NCBI RefSeq assembly: GCF_033118175.1
Contig: NC_083694.1
Span: 34,867,608 to 34,931,607, forward strand
Direction of reading: 5' to 3'
Length of the DNA: 64,000 nucleotides
Source of the DNA: Dama dama
Lineage: Eukaryota; Chordata; Mammalia; Artiodactyla; Cervidae
Each line of letters opens with the position of its first letter. Position 1 is the stretch's first letter. Positions 10,259-24,182 of the stretch are shown one piece after another. The translations under genes were made by a program, and so were the position numbers. Below the pieces are notes generated by a model, which was not told the origin of the DNA, did not search any database, and saw nothing but the letters and a program-made list of their open reading frames with translations.

Positions 10259-13200
10259 CTAAAAAGAGAAGGAAGAATAGTCAGTTATATTCTTCATCCC
10301 AATGCAGGTTGAGTAAGAGGCCTGGAGATTTACACCTCCGAAATTCTCTAGCAGCAAAATAACTTACGTGGCTGGCTATTATTAACTTTTTTTCTTCTTT
10401 AAATTAGTACAGCCATAAAAATATATTAATAACTATTTAATTCTAATAATGTGTTAAAAATACTGAAAATCTCTATCACTAGGCATCATTCAGGGCAAAG
10501 AGAAAGAGGGATCAGAAAAGTTTTAATAAATTACTCATATATGGCTTATATGCCAGAATATGAAAATATTTTACATGTTAGCAATAATCAATAATAGAAT
10601 ACATTACTAAGAAATGATAAAATTAAAACTAGTAGAGTTTTGCTATTTATAATAAGATCTCTATTCCATAGGACTAATCCACTATTAGTAAGGACATGCA
10701 ATTGAGTTTTAGCAGTAATCTTTCACTCAGAGCCAAATCATACTACAAGACTATGACTACAGAAGATAAAGAATTTTTAAAAATTTGGAAGTTAGCCAGA
10801 TTTGATATGCAAATTCTTCTTCTGACTCTTCAATGCAAAAAAAAAAAAAAAAGACTAAATAGTGCATGTTTTGAGTTATAGCAAGCTGATTATAAAGGTA
10901 GAATGAAGTTACAAATGTAGGTTGAAACATGGATAAACTATTACTTAAAAATTATTCTTTTATCTAATAATAAATTTAGAAGAAAAAGCACTTTTAAAGA
11001 GTCAGAGAATTATTAAACACTCAGCAAAATGACAAGATACTTATTTTGCCAGGCAAATATGGCAGCTCTAACATGCTCATGCATAGCTCATGCAGTGAAT
11101 GCTAGTGAGCTTATTTCCAATCAAAAGAAATTATTCATAATGCAGAAATCTAAGCTTTGAAAAATAAATATATTTAAATGATTTGATTGAGATTATGCTA
11201 AATGGAAAGACATTTTCCCCTTTATCAGCAATCTCAACGATTAAAAAATATGTTCATATAGGCAGTAACTTCCTCTCACAACATGAGATTAAGTTAAAAC
11301 ACTTTAGAAGTAACTATTAAAATGTTAAGGTTTTAAATAATTTGTGTGCATGTGTTGGATTAGGACTAAACACTAAAAATAAAGGGCATATATTAATAAT
11401 TTATGTGAATCTACCTTGCAGGGGAATGGGATTTCCAAAATACAAGGTTTACATTAGAATCTGTAATGAAAGATCCTGGACAGATCAAACTTTTGGGCTC
11501 CTTCTATATAAAAAATTGTCTGTTATTTCTAAAAGCTATTTGAAATTTTTAAGTCTGAATTTTATTTTGAAATGCCAAAATGTAAGTATACCCTTCCCAC
11601 TTTGGTCCCATGAAAGAAAGACTAAATTTTCTGATAAAGGGAAATTATTACTCTAGAGGTAGCTTTAAAGATGTTTTAGAAATTAATGGAGTCCATGACT
11701 AGACATATCTGTATCAGCTTAAAAACAGGAAAAGTTGGCCATTGAAAAATTTTCTCTTGAAGCACTAAGGCTAACAAATACTCATGTAACTAAAAAACTG
11801 TCAATTACATAAAGGATAACTATATAGCCTGTGGATTTTAGCTCCTTTCCTTTTTCATCTTTCAGCTACTCCCTCCTTACATTTTAAAGCATCTTTTCTG
11901 AAGCTAAATAGCAGGAGACTTAGGTAAAACTCGATTTAATTTTGTCTTTATCAGTCTAGCAGCTGTGGTGAGATTACTTTTAAGAACTTGGAAACAAGAG
12001 GAATATGATTGATCAGGGAATATATACGCAAAAGTGCCTTCAAAACAGAACATCTCACAACAGAACAATATGACGGCAATTCTATCTAAAAGGTGATGAT
12101 GATACTGAGAAGAGAGTCTGTCAGCCACGTTGGCATAGAACAAGGAGCTCTTCAGAGGCCACGCTGCAGTAGAACCAACCCAAGCAACTCCTTGGGGTGA
12201 CATATGACATCATCAGGACTATATGACCATTTTCACAGGCTTGTCCTCATTGAGGAAGCGGCTTTAACAAAGGTTCTGAGTCTGAAGTTATTATATATTC
12301 AAACTGCAAAACTATTTTTTATTTCTATGACCAATAAGCAAATGTCTAATTACTGTTTCCTCCTATGACCTGCCAACAAGACATTAAGTTTATCTTATCT
12401 GCCTAATAGTTATACTTTCATTGTAAATTGAATTGACAAATGGATAGTTTTTTTTTAATATGTTAGTCACATTTTTTGATAAGAATTATGTATCCCCATG
12501 TCAGTGAAAGTAAGACCAAACCTTGAACATCAGAGTTTGAGTTTCCAAGCCTGCAGGTTTACTGTGATAAACTTCTATTTATGCACCCAAGCCAGTGACA
12601 ACATACAAGCCAATTTTTTTGAAGTTCCATAAATACCACTTGGGAAAAATTTTTAAATAAGAGAATTTGAAATCAACTCATAAAATGAATTTTTCCAAAA
12701 TTATCCATCATGTATTACAGATCAAATTGCTGTTTAAAGAATATTTGAAACATTGTAACCAGTTTGGGTGATAGTCTCATGTAAGTCCTACATCCTTTTG
12801 TATTACGAAAGATCAATCATATCCCTACAATTAATATCTTCTAAGTAAAATTCACTCTTAAACAGAATAGCTTGATTCTTTAGTCACTTTTTTGGTTCTA
12901 ATATAGTGGGGAAGTTAGACTTCTGGGGATGCTAAAACCTGGATATTCTTTTGGGACATGTAGACACTTTATTTTCTCCCTTGGCATAAAGATGTAGCCT
13001 TGTTAATGCTGAATTTGGTTCAAAACCAGGAGAGCCTAATGTAAGTTTTCTGAATAGAAAGCAGATAAGATTATATAAATTCTGCTGGAAAGGGATAGAC
13101 ACATGAAAATAAAAGGAAGTGTCACAGCAAAAACTGTCTTTTCCTAACCCACTAAGACTTAAGAGTACATGATATTAAAGCCACTTGCATGCCGTCACCA

Positions 13201-15274
13201 GGGCCCTTGCAAACAAAGAGAAACTACTGTGATGTGCTGTACCTGCTCTTGCCCTATGTGACCAACCTACTTCAGACAAGAGTTCGTGTATTTCGCTGTT
13301 TATATCGGAATTTAATTCAACACTTGCATGGGTGTTTCTGTATGTAGGTATTCTCTTCCTGGTACTCCTAACCTATACAAAAAAGCTGTGTGTTCCTTTA
13401 GATTAGAATATGCCACTACGAGACCACATTTCCTTTATAATACTAATTATGTGGTGCCGTTTAACATTTACCCTCAACATCCAGGTATCATATTTTAGAC
13501 CTTTCAATTAGAAAAATACCAAAATGCAATAATGTTTCTTGAAAATACATAATTCTAAAGAAAATGGTTACTGTTTGCTGTGGAAAGACATCTAGGAAAG
13601 GTAAGGCCCCCTGCAATCCATTTGCTATTAAGTTTCATGTCCCAAGAACAATGATTTTGGGGTACTTAGAAAAAATAGTAAGTTCTTCCTAAGTGAAAAA
13701 AAATATATTTAAAGTTCAACTTAAAACCACACCTAGGTTTTACTTTTAAACAAACATTTAGAGATCTAATTAGCATTTGGCAAGCAAAAGACTAAATTTT
13801 CTGTAATATTTACAAGGCTTCAGAATAAATTTTCAACAGCATTCATTAGAATTCTCAACTTGAGATGATTCAGAGAGGGAGGGAAAAAAGAAATCCAGGT
13901 ATGACAAGTGATGCTTCACATGCAGCACATGACAAGGGGAATGGCAGCCAGCAGGGAGTCCTAGGCACTCCGAGGTGCTGCTGAGACTTCTGTGCCAGAG
14001 AAGATGGCATTCCTGTAGAAACAGAGAAAAATCACCTACCTCTGGCTGTTTGTGAGGCTTAATTAGTGCGTATTTGTAAAGCACTTTGAAATCCTTGGGT
14101 GAAAAGTGCTGCATAAGTGAAAAGTATTATCATTATTTTATTAATGTTAGATAAAAGCAATGCAAGTTTTTTTCTTCTTTGAAATTTCCATGTCAGCAAA
14201 ACGAATGCAAAGCAAATAAGGAATATGTTAGTGGATACTGCAGGAAAAAAAAAAAAAAGGCTACACTCAAGTCAAGTTCTCTTTTCATAGGCAGGCACAT
14301 AGTATCTTTGACTTGTAAACATTCTTAGAAATAATCTATTCTACCCTTTCATTCACAACACCATTGACAGGGTCTATACAGTTCTTGTCATAACACCTCC
14401 ATCACACTATACTGTCAAAGCAGTTCACCCCTTCTATAGATACATCAAACCATTAGAAAGTTCTTTATGACAGTGAGCTGAAATCTGGTTCTATTAGTCC
14501 TAGAATTACCTTCTCAAAACACACAAGAAGTCTAATTATTCTTTAGTATGACTGCTTCACAACTCTCATTTAATCAATCCTCATGACATGATCTCTAAAA
14601 TCATTTGCTTTCTAAAGCATTTTGATTTTTTTTCAGTATTTATCTTAAAATAAGCTGAAAAGAAGGCAGTACTTATGTGGTCTGAAACCAGCATAGAACA
14701 TAAAAATGAGATCCTGTTTCTGACTCTTTGTTAATATAGGCCCAAACTGTGTTGATCTTGAACAAAAATTTTAAGGTGTCATTACCACAATATGGCTTAC
14801 ATTGAATGTGTGTGGGTACAACTGTGTGTAATACACACATGGACACACATGAAATTGATAACTTAAAACTAACCATGTTTAATTTCATCTTTTTAGCTTG
14901 GGTCTTTCTTTGGGGATTCTGTTCTCCCTATGCTAAAATCTTTTATGACAATATATTTACAAGTAGGAAACAGTGATATATTAACTGTCTATCTTTGTGA
15001 TCCATAAGATAATACTGAAGGCTGGAATTCTTTTGGGATTGTCATGTGAAAGGATTTAGCATTTTTTGGAGGAAACAGCTCCAAAATGTATGATTTAGTA
15101 ATAGTCTTCTAGAACAGCTCATTCTTTTTATTAAATACTCCTGTATACTGATCATAGAATCAAAATCAGTATGTTTATCTTTCTAAGTAGACTGTAAATT
15201 TATCATCAGATAAATTTATAATTTCAGCTTAAGTATGATTTGTCATGGGAAGTTTATGTCTATGTCCTTTGTAC
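10259..15274. other. Distal part of KIFAP3 last intron, unique DNA
   Basis: Intronic on the minus strand. AT-rich, with short poly-A runs (10838-10852, 14245-14258) and a possible ancient SINE remnant at 14045-14150. No exon with splice sites and a continuing frame was seen. Minus-strand frames at 11904-12203 and 13833-14114 have no recognised family. Confidence 0.5.
14045..14150 (+). repeat. Possible ancient SINE-like remnant
   Basis: 'tttgtaaagcactttgaaat ccttgggtgaaaagtgctgc' plus an 'agtattatcattatttt' end resembles a very old vertebrate SINE/LINE 3' tail. Family not assigned. Confidence 0.3.
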
Positions 15275-15410
15275 ATCCATCCACTCAAGTAGTACATGAG
15301 TTTCTATAATGTGCTAAATATAGTGTTGAGAGTCAATGTTAAAAACAAAGGATGTGGTGCTTGGAAGGCAGTAAAATAAACAAGACATGGTCCCTGATCA
15401 TGGATTGATG
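15275..15410 (+). repeat. Ancient interspersed repeat, L2/MIR-age
   Basis: The phrase 'tttctataatgtgctaaata tagtgttga' and 'aacaagacatggtccctgat' match the old 'ctatgtgccaggcactgtgc ... gacacagtccctgc' signature. Diverged. Confidence 0.4.
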
Positions 15411-15569
15411 ACAACTAACATGGAACCAAAATCTGATAATATGCTGTTACCCTAGTACATTTATAAATTACTACAGCGGAGAATAGGACCAAATATTTAA
15501 TATAATGTGAGAGTATACTAAAGGTTGTACAGATTGTTACAGAAGAATCTCAAGAACTAGAAAGCGTTT

Positions 15570-15770
15570 ATAGAAAACACTTTGTCTTTTAATGTATCTA
15601 TCACTTCCTGACATAGTAATTTGTTTTTGTCTTTATTTCCTATTAGAATGTAAGCACCACAAATGGTAAGAAGTATCTTATCCATTGCTCTCCCACTAGC
15701 ATCTAATATTGTGTCTGACATGGAATGGGATTTCAGAAAGCATTTGATTGCATGAATAGATGAATCTTAA
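15570..15770 (+). mobile_element. L2 LINE 3' end remnant
   Basis: 'cctattagaatgtaagcacc', then 'tccattgctctcccactagc', 'ttgtgtctgacatgga' and 'gcatttgattgcatgaata' follow the L2 3' consensus order. Confidence 0.6.
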
Positions 15771-15967
15771 AGGAAAAGCAGGATTTCACAAGTGGAAAGA
15801 GAATTCCTGGTAATGTGACAGCCTGAGCAAGAGAAAAGGCTGAAGAAGAGCAAAACTATTTGTTATGGTTAAAGTCTTAGGTTTGCAATGGAAGCAGTAG
15901 CAGGAGATAAAAGGCAGAAAGAGGGGATTTTAAGACTGGATTTTGAAAGCTCTTCATATGCCACGTG

Positions 15968-16190
15968 AGTGCGTGCATGCTAAGTCACTTCAGTCGTGTC
16001 TGACTCTTTGTGATCCTATGGATTATAGCCCGCCAGGTTTCTCTGTCCATGGGATTTTCCCAGCAAGAATACTGGAGTGGGTTGCCATGCCTTCCTCCAG
16101 GGGATCATCCCAACTCAGGGATTGAACCTGTGTCTCTTACGTCTCCTGCATTGGCATGCATGTTCTTTACCACCAGCACCATCTGCAAAG
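15968..16190 (-). mobile_element. Bov-tA SINE
   Basis: Reverse-complement copy with 'cacttcagtcgtgtctgact', 'attatagcccgccaggtttc', 'agaatactggagtgggttgc' and a variant tRNA-related end 'ttctttaccaccagcaccat'. Confidence 0.9.
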
Positions 16191-16797
16191 TGTGGCACCT
16201 CATATGCCACACTAAGAATCAAATACTTCTGGAGAATTGTCAGTGGTTTTTAAGAAGGGAAACAACTTACTTCTGTGTTTTAGAAAGGTAATTGGGGTGA
16301 CAGGCAGTTGAGAAGCAACAGCATGGGGAACATTTAAGAGAATACTAAGGCTGTCCACATGTGAAGTAATGCAAGTCTGTAGAGGCAATGGCAAAACTCA
16401 CTATGATCAGATATGCTACATTTCATGACAAAATGGTATCTTTTCTCTTTTGAAATGGATTTTTAAGCTATACCTTTACTATTTGTTAACTGAGAATGAA
16501 GAGAAAGAATTTCAAAAATGGCCAAAAGTTTGACACTATAGTTAACTGGAATGAAACATTTTTTATTCCTTTAACATGGGAATATGTTTCATCAAATAAC
16601 TACGAGGCTGTAGTACTCCATGTATTGATAGAAGAAATCAGATTGTAGAAGCAGTTTGTCTTTGTATTGAATGGGAAGAGTTGGGTTATTCTGGCAGAAA
16701 GAAACATATTTTTTTCTGGAAATTCATATTTATAGCAACAAGAGAAGTGTGGACTGAATGAGATAATGCCTATAAAACTATACCTAACAATTGTATG
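16191..16797. other. Intron, nothing recognised
   Basis: Unique AT-rich intronic DNA between two Bov-tA copies of the same orientation. Confidence 0.5.
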
Positions 16798-17010
16798 TCG
16801 TTGTTGTTGTTGTTCAGTCGTTAAGCCGTGTTCAACTCTTGAGACCCAATAGACTGTAGCCCGCCAGGCTTCTCTGTCCATGGGAATTCTCAGGCAAGAA
16901 TACTGGAGTGGGTTGCCATTTCCTTCTCCAGGGGATTTTCCCGACCCAGGGATCAAACTTGCGTCTCCTGCACTGGCAAGTGGATTCTTTACCAATGAGC
17001 CACCTTTGAA
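16798..17010 (-). mobile_element. Bov-tA SINE
   Basis: Reverse-complement copy starting with (GTT)n 'gttgttgttgttgttcagtc' and ending 'tctttaccaatgagccacct'; internal 'aggcaagaatactggagtgg' and 'gggattttcccgacccaggg'. Confidence 0.92.
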
Positions 17011-19101
17011 TACAATACAAACGAGCCATATTTATATGCATTATAAATAATGATGCATTATTTAATCAGGATCTAATTGTTTGCAATTTACAGATCTACC
17101 ACTAGATGGAGAGCTTGCTTTATCATTGAGTACCACTTTTACAAAGTTTGAAAGCAAGCTTTATCAAATTTAAGCTTCTCAGCATATTTAACATTGACAG
17201 AATGTGGTTTCTATTGCTTTTTCATATAATTTATGTCTTTGATTTATATATTTGATATGATTTAGATAAGCAGTTGAGTTAAATAGGAATTTCTTCTCAT
17301 TCATTTACAAAAAGTTTTGTGAATGAGGAGGCCTATGAAAAGAACAGAAGATGCTGATTGTCCTGGACACTGAAAAATGTACTGCATTTATAATGTTAAA
17401 GTACTACTGTAACAGGAAAGCTTCTAAAATTATCATTTAACTTGTCAATAACACTTTGCTTCTATAAATGTATATATAGTAGATAGATATTTTAGGTTGC
17501 TCAAAGGTGTTACTTTTTGCTTTTGGCTTGAGCCTTTGTATTATTGAGAAAATGAGTAGAGTGAAGCAGCCTTTTATTGAGTTTCACCAATATATATCAC
17601 TTAGCTGACACTTTCCATTTATTTTCTTTTAATCTTCTATATGCATAATTATCACTTTTTCCTTTATTCTGATAAAACTAAATGGCTAGAGAATCTTTAT
17701 AAAAAATCATATTTTTAGTGAAATCAAACTAAGTAATATTTTCCTCAAAATTAAGGGTAAATGATAGCAGGAGTGGGAGGTTGTATGTAATGTATAAATT
17801 TGAAACTTACTAAAAATTTTTTTTGAAAAGACACCCGTCAGTTCTAAGGGGAAAATACCACCTCAGGGACAAATCCTTTCAATTTACTCTACTGAGATGC
17901 TTCAGATAAAAACCAATTTGTACTAATGATAAAGAAAGCATGTGTAAAATAGTCATTGATTTATTTCAAATGGAAAGAAGCTCCATTTCATGGACACTCT
18001 TTTACAATTTACACTTATTATACATCTTCATTTGTTATTTGTTATTAACATATTCATTTGTTATTTAGCCTAGTTTAATGATTATATTTTTCATGTGGAG
18101 ATATTACAGTTGGTACTTTTTCATATTATATTATCTAGCCCTTTTTATTTTTAAAAAACTCTTACAATCTCATTTAGATTCTTATATTAACTCTCATTCT
18201 TGGGTATCCTAGGTCTTTTGCCATTGCTTCCGACATTTCTTCACGACAGTCGCTTTCGTCATGAACTTCATAATTTTTTACTGTATTCAACTTTAGGGTT
18301 TTGTTTTGTTTTGTTTTTTGCCTGTCTGCTAGCTGTTGAGCTTGGGAATACTTCTACTGAGAGGTTCTGTATTTATTAAACATCAAGATCCTGGGATATC
18401 ACTGTCCTGAAACCATTTGAAAGATAATTTCTTGACTTGGGGTTTCCTGAACTAGATGTATAGTATAAATTCTGACCCCACATGTTTGCATGGAGCAAGA
18501 GTATGATTCCTTTCCTCATGAGTGACTATCTTCCCCATCTAAGACCCTATCTAGGGTCTGAGTGCAGAAGACAAGTTTTAGTTACTTTTATGCGCTAGTG
18601 AATTAAAATCATCTAGTCCTCTTTTCAACTGATGAGAAAAAGGCAGCTCTTTGAAGTTCCAGGCTCTATATAGGGAACTTAGAATTAAGTTTTATCTTTC
18701 TATACCATGTAACCTACACCTAGTTCAATATTCTTGTGGTAGTTCTTTTGTGTGTGTGTCATGTAGGGTTATATTCTGTCTACCTTTTCTATATCTATAT
18801 AGGAAGGGGTATCCAAGTCAGGTCAGTCTACCATCTTGCTGGAGCCCCTTCTACTTTATTCTTATTAATCTGCTTTCCACATCAAAGGAAAGAATTTTTA
18901 AGTCCTATATTTCTGTGACTCAAAACTGGCTTTTTTGAACAGAACAATGACTTGAAATAAATAACTGGAGCTGATAGAAGGTGTTTTCTTTTCTCTTATT
19001 TGCAGCGGTGTGGTAGCACTCTAATAGGTGCCTAGTAGAAGTTGTCAGATGTGACTGTGATGCTGAAGTGAATTCTTACTGAAACCTGTAACAGTCTCAA
19101 A
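17011..19101. other. Intron, nothing recognised
   Basis: AT-rich DNA with a short (TTTTG)n-like run at 18298-18317. No supported exon or named repeat. Confidence 0.5.
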
Positions 19102-19314
19102 GGCTTCCCTGGTGGCTCAGAGGTTAAAGCATCTGCCTGCAATGCAGGAGACCGAGGTTCGATCCCTGGGTTGGGAAGATCCCCTGGAGAAGGAAATGGC
19201 AATCCACTCCAGTATTCTTGCATGGAGAATCCCATGGAGGGAGGAGCCTGGTAGGCTACAGTCCACGGGGGTTGCAAAGAGTCGGAGACGACTGAGCTAC
19301 TTCACTTTCACTTT
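19102..19314 (+). mobile_element. Bov-tA SINE with target-site duplication
   Basis: Low-divergence copy: 'ggcttccctggtggctcaga', 'ggttcgatccctgggttggg', 'tgcaaagagtcggagacgac'. It is bracketed by the 8-bp repeat gtctcaaa (19094-19101 and 19323-19330). Confidence 0.93.
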
Positions 19315-21059
19315 TCATAATGGTCTCAAAATTTTTATAGCAATCTTTTAATGTAAGTATACCATCTTGTAATCTTTAACTTGAATTTATTCAATTTAGT
19401 ACAAGGACTTCTTGAAATTAGCAGTTCTATAATATCAAGCAATGCCTCAGTTCACACCACCAAATGTTAAGGGAACTTGCTGAGCTGCTTAAGTAACCCC
19501 TAGGTCAATAAACTGAGTCATTAGCACCTCTTTTAAAGAATTGTTTGTCTGTTACTGGCTCAACATTTATATAATCTGTCATAATACTTTGGTTTTTTTA
19601 AGATACAAAAATTACTGCTGTAGGCTTAAAGTAGAGAGTTTAAGTAGCGATGTTTTCACAGTGATAGTTTGACCATACTGTCTGGTACCGAGTGAGTTAA
19701 AGCCTGAACACCACAGCTAATTACTATATAATGCTAACCTTAGTTGCTGGTTCATTTTGAGACTCTTTAAAATATGAACTGTGTATTTTACCCCTATGCA
19801 CTCTCTTAATGATTTGTTTTTTTAGACTGAAATCACTTCCAGCCATCAGTTAGGCTCTTGGTCTCTACATATGCACTTCTCTAAGCACAAATATTTCTTT
19901 TTCCTATTGGTCTGCCAGCTCTGTCAGAGCAAATTTCACTTTAAACTAAATGCTATGATACTTAAAACCTCTTGGATTACTCAGGCTGCTAGTGTGATCT
20001 ATGACCTTCCAAGAATGACAGCTGAACTTTCCAATTTGCTTATACTGCTTGGGGAACTAAAAGCACATGCCAAAGAGAAAAATGTTTCTGATGTTGAACA
20101 GAGAGTAGAGTTCTTGTTGGAGGTGGGAGCAGGAGACTATTAAGTACTGAAAAATACTAATAAGAAATGAAAAGAAACTAAACATGCTGTAAAGTCTAAG
20201 AGCTCGAGCGTAATTCAAAAGTTAATGCTGGCATTAAAATTTTTTAGTCCACTTAAAATATGAATAATGACCTTCAGTTACTGAAATTTAAAACACCAAC
20301 CAGAATCTTAGAAAGATAATGCACTATATCAAAATGAACAAGTTCAAGAGATGGAACCAAAATTATCACAAATACCATACCTAATGGGCTATATCAACTC
20401 CCCATCATTCTCTATAAAACACACAGAAACCCAACATACAGATATAACCAAAGAGGTAAAGTAATATCATATCTAATATGCATGCTACCCCTACTGACAT
20501 GTCAGTCTCTCCTAAATTAAAAATTAATGTTACGCTTCTGGTAAAGCATGGTCTCCAAAGTCCTTAAATAAATAATACAGTGTGGGAATATTTTTATATA
20601 GTTTTGAAACTTTTAACTTTTACTACCTTTCATAAGAGGTACACAAATATTAGTTGTAAAAGAAAATCTTAAAAATCTTATCAAATATATGTTAATGTAA
20701 AGTTTCCAATTTATGCCCTAGTCTACTTATTTATTTGTCTCAGTAATTTTTAGGCTAAGCAGCCTTCAAATTACCTTTGGCTAATAAAAATCAAATGGTG
20801 ATTGATAAAGACCTTTTTTCATAGCTAAATCAAACTAAGTAATAGTTTTCTAAAATTGAGGGCACAAATATGGATACTAGAAACTATGTTTAAACAAATA
20901 AAAAGTGCATGTTTTTAACTTGATTCTAAATGAGTTTATAATACCAAATATACAAGCATTTCCTTACATTATTATGACATTGTTTTTTAATAAGAAGATT
21001 GATTCTTTAAATTCTGTAGTGCTTTATAATTTTCAAGTTTCATACACATGATTTCATAT
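19315..21059. other. Intron; includes a 90-codon plus-strand frame
   Basis: Mostly unique DNA. The frame at 19871-20143 (plus, antisense to KIFAP3) ends in an orderly acidic/Leu-rich segment (SNLLILLGELKAHAKEKNVS). It could be a fragment of an old retrocopy, but I cannot name a parent and no clear poly-A tail follows, so I do not call a gene. Confidence 0.4.
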
Positions 21060-21265
21060 GATCCAATAAAGACCCCTTTCTCCCCCACCCACATCTTGTC
21101 CCTCCCCTTTCCCTCTTCCCACTGGTAACCACTAGTCCGTTCTATCTGTGAGTCTGCTTTTTTGTTTTATTCACTAGTTTGCTGTATATCTTAGATTCTG
21201 CATAGAAGTGATATCATACAATATTTACTTTTTTCTCTGTCTGACTTATTTCACTTAGCATAATT
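21060..21265 (-). mobile_element. L1 LINE 3' end
   Basis: Reverse complement of an L1 3' region: 'ccactggtaaccactagtcc', 'ttctatctgtgagtctgctt', 'tgacttatttcacttagcat'. 5' truncated. Confidence 0.8.
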
Positions 21266-24019
21266 ATAACATATATGTTGGGCAGTGATATACAAGTACT
21301 TTCAGCCACTAACTCAGTAGTTTCATTAATCAATACAGGTCAGATAAATATTCAACAGTTACTCAGTGCCTTCTAGAGCACTTAGGATCTCAGTACATTA
21401 CATAATACACCAATATTGCATTTAGCACTAGAAGAACAGGTACTAAAGTAAATCTCTACTCAAACTTTATAAACTCTCTTGGTTCCTGAGAATGCATTTA
21501 TTATATTATAGGTCTGTATATAAGAAGGTAAATTCATTTTCTACTTAGGTCTAAGGCTAATTTTCGGTTGTCAAGATACAACCTGATTGAAGCCATCCTG
21601 GTCAACCAGGTTGCAGTCTTGTGATGATGAAACAAAGTATTTCTAATATTTTCTTCATAAGATGGGGCTAAGCACCTTTTGCAAGCACTGACATCAAGCA
21701 AATTCAGTGCAGACTGGAACGCAGAAGTACACGATTGTAAAGATTACTTTTCTGACTTGTGTCCCCTTATTATATTTTAAATTGAAGTTATTATTTTCAA
21801 AGCAACATAAGGAAACACACTTTTTATCATTGATGTAATTGGCATTTTTCTCCCTTGTGATTATGTTTACAAATTCAGCAAAACAAACTTAAGTATGAGC
21901 TTATCAACAACTCCTGCATTTTATTAAAGTTAGTAGGGTGCGATGACCTCAAAACCAGAATATCTGGATATGATTTATGTCTCTATTGATATAGCTTGTT
22001 TCAGTCTGTATTTGTAACTTTCTTTGTCACGATTTCTTTTTTTTTTTTTTTTTTTGTGGTAAAATAAGAATAATGGCTATCCCTTTTAACATCTCTCTGC
22101 CTTAAGATTATTGTATTTCCAAGTCTCTTACAAGAACAGTACAAAGACCCTTATAGCATCTATTTGGTGGTATTATCGTTATGACATATGAAAATGATAG
22201 AGCCTTCCCTAAAAATACTTAAGAAATTCTGGCTCCTGCCATATAATCCAGACTGTTAAGAGATACTCTATCATACTTGGCATGCTTCTTACACATGCTT
22301 TCTGTTTGCCTTTACAGAGCTCTTACATAATTCATAAAGATTTATGCCAACATATAGGCAACTAATTGTTGTTGCACTAAAATAATGCCATGGCCAATCA
22401 TATCTTCCTTTACCATAGTGAGACTGGACTGCTTATATAAATAAAATTATTCAATCAAAATCCTTCAGATGCTATGTCAAGATTGATGCAAATGATACAG
22501 CACCTTTAGGGATGAATAATATGGGGAACGTCTCTTTACACACTTTTTCATCTTATTTTATATTCTGGGAGTTTATTTTGAAAGTAGTAAATCAAGGATA
22601 AAGTTTTTAGTTATTCCACACAAATCATCACTTTGCACACTGCAAACATTTCTGTACGTAGGTTTATTGCTATAGTGTTGGCTTTTCTTTGCAAAGGGCA
22701 CAGGGTTATAGAAGTGTTTAGGGTGGGTATTTTCATTCTGTGATGTTTGCTGACTTGTGATTGTGCCAAGCTGACAATACGGGATACATAAGCAAAGCTG
22801 GGCAACTATGAGGAGAATTCTTCAGGGAGATGGAAATGTACCATACATTTTTGAGATCACAGGCAGTAGAGGGTTTTAAGTAGCATTTCCAATGGGCACA
22901 TAGGTATATCTATATTAGTTAATTCACATATAAAGGACAAGGAAAAATTAAAAATTGACTTAAAATGATGATGGTGCCCACCTCCTGACGGAAAATATTA
23001 CTTCCTTCCCCCAGATTTTAGAAGAAAAAGGTAAGATGCAACTGTAGGATACTGACATAGTTTCTGTGTTCCCTTAGTATATACAGAGAATGAGTTGAGC
23101 TATAATTGCCCAATATTTATAAAGTCCTTAAAATCTAGAATTTAAAAAAAAAAAAAAAAAGACCTTTTGAAACTTTTAAGAATTCCTGCTTTTTACTATC
23201 TCAAAAGAGATCTCATGGAATTTAAGCACCCATGTAAATACAGCTTTACGGAGTTTCTTGTATCAGTTTAAGTTACAGTTGTAATTTAAAAATTTACTTG
23301 CCTAACTATGATCATAGAAGCCTCCTTCCATCCTTTCACATTTGAGGGGCTCTAAATTAGCCACTTGAAATTGTCCACACAAATCTGGATTCCTTTTTAA
23401 GATTGCTTTGCCTTTTAAGTTCTTACAGGCCAATATAAAGGTGCTTTGTTTTTGGCTGGAAAAACCTGAGATGGAAAGAATTTCTGAAAAAGTGGGATGT
23501 ATCAACTTAGATAAAGCTAAACAAAGAAGACTGGCTTAAAAATATATTAAAGTATGTTATATTATTTGTTACAGAATGCAGACTTACGTCCACAAAAGAG
23601 ACAATATTCAGAAAATCATTAACTGTGCTCCTCTCTATACATCTATTCAAAAGACTATTTAAAATCTTTAATCTTGACTATAGGCACAAGAAAGCATTTG
23701 TTGGTTATGCCTCTCTAGTCTGAAATAGTAGTCTTTATGTAAAAACCAACATAGACATACATAGATTTTTACATTCACCAATAATTAACTTTAATGATAA
23801 AAGTATAAAGTTCAGAAAAATACTAATAATTCTTCTCAAATACAAAAGCAAAGCATCATTTGAAAATAGATTTTATAGCAGAATGTCATATTTGTCTCTC
23901 TGAAGTAGGTCTGAGTTATATTTAGTTGGCAGAGCCACTGAATACCTAGTGAGATTACCAAGTAATTTGGGCTACCACTGAAAAACTTCATATTGGCCTA
24001 CAATTCCTATAAGTAAATG
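21266..24019. other. Intron, nothing recognised apart from T and A runs
   Basis: A 19-T run at 22037-22055 and an A run at about 23143-23160. Otherwise unique AT-rich DNA, with no supported exon. Confidence 0.5.
22037..22055 (+). repeat. Poly-T tract
   Basis: Nineteen consecutive T; on the transcribed strand a poly-A. No adjacent element recognised. Confidence 0.9.
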
Positions 24020-24182
24020 AAGGGGGTGATGGAGGATGAGACGGCTGGATGGCATCACTGACTCAATGGACATGAATTTGAGCAAACTCTGAGAGCTAGC
24101 GAAGGACAGGGAAACCTGGTGTGCTGTAGCCCATGGGGCTGCAGAGTTGGACATGACTTTAGAGACTGAACAACAACAAAAT
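24020..24182 (+). mobile_element. BovB LINE 3' fragment
   Basis: 'ggaggatgagacggctggat', 'gacatgaatttgagcaaact', 'gaaacctggtgtgctgtagc', and the 3' end 'agactgaacaacaacaaaat'. 5' truncated. Confidence 0.85.

Noticed and set aside
16600..16995. 131-codon minus-strand frame
   Set aside because: It starts in a Bov-tA SINE and reads out of it; typical SINE-derived frame.
232..19920. Shared start of the frames at 232 and 19871 (both with KHKYFF)
   Set aside because: Match limited to about 20 bases of A/T-rich sequence; the flanks do not align.
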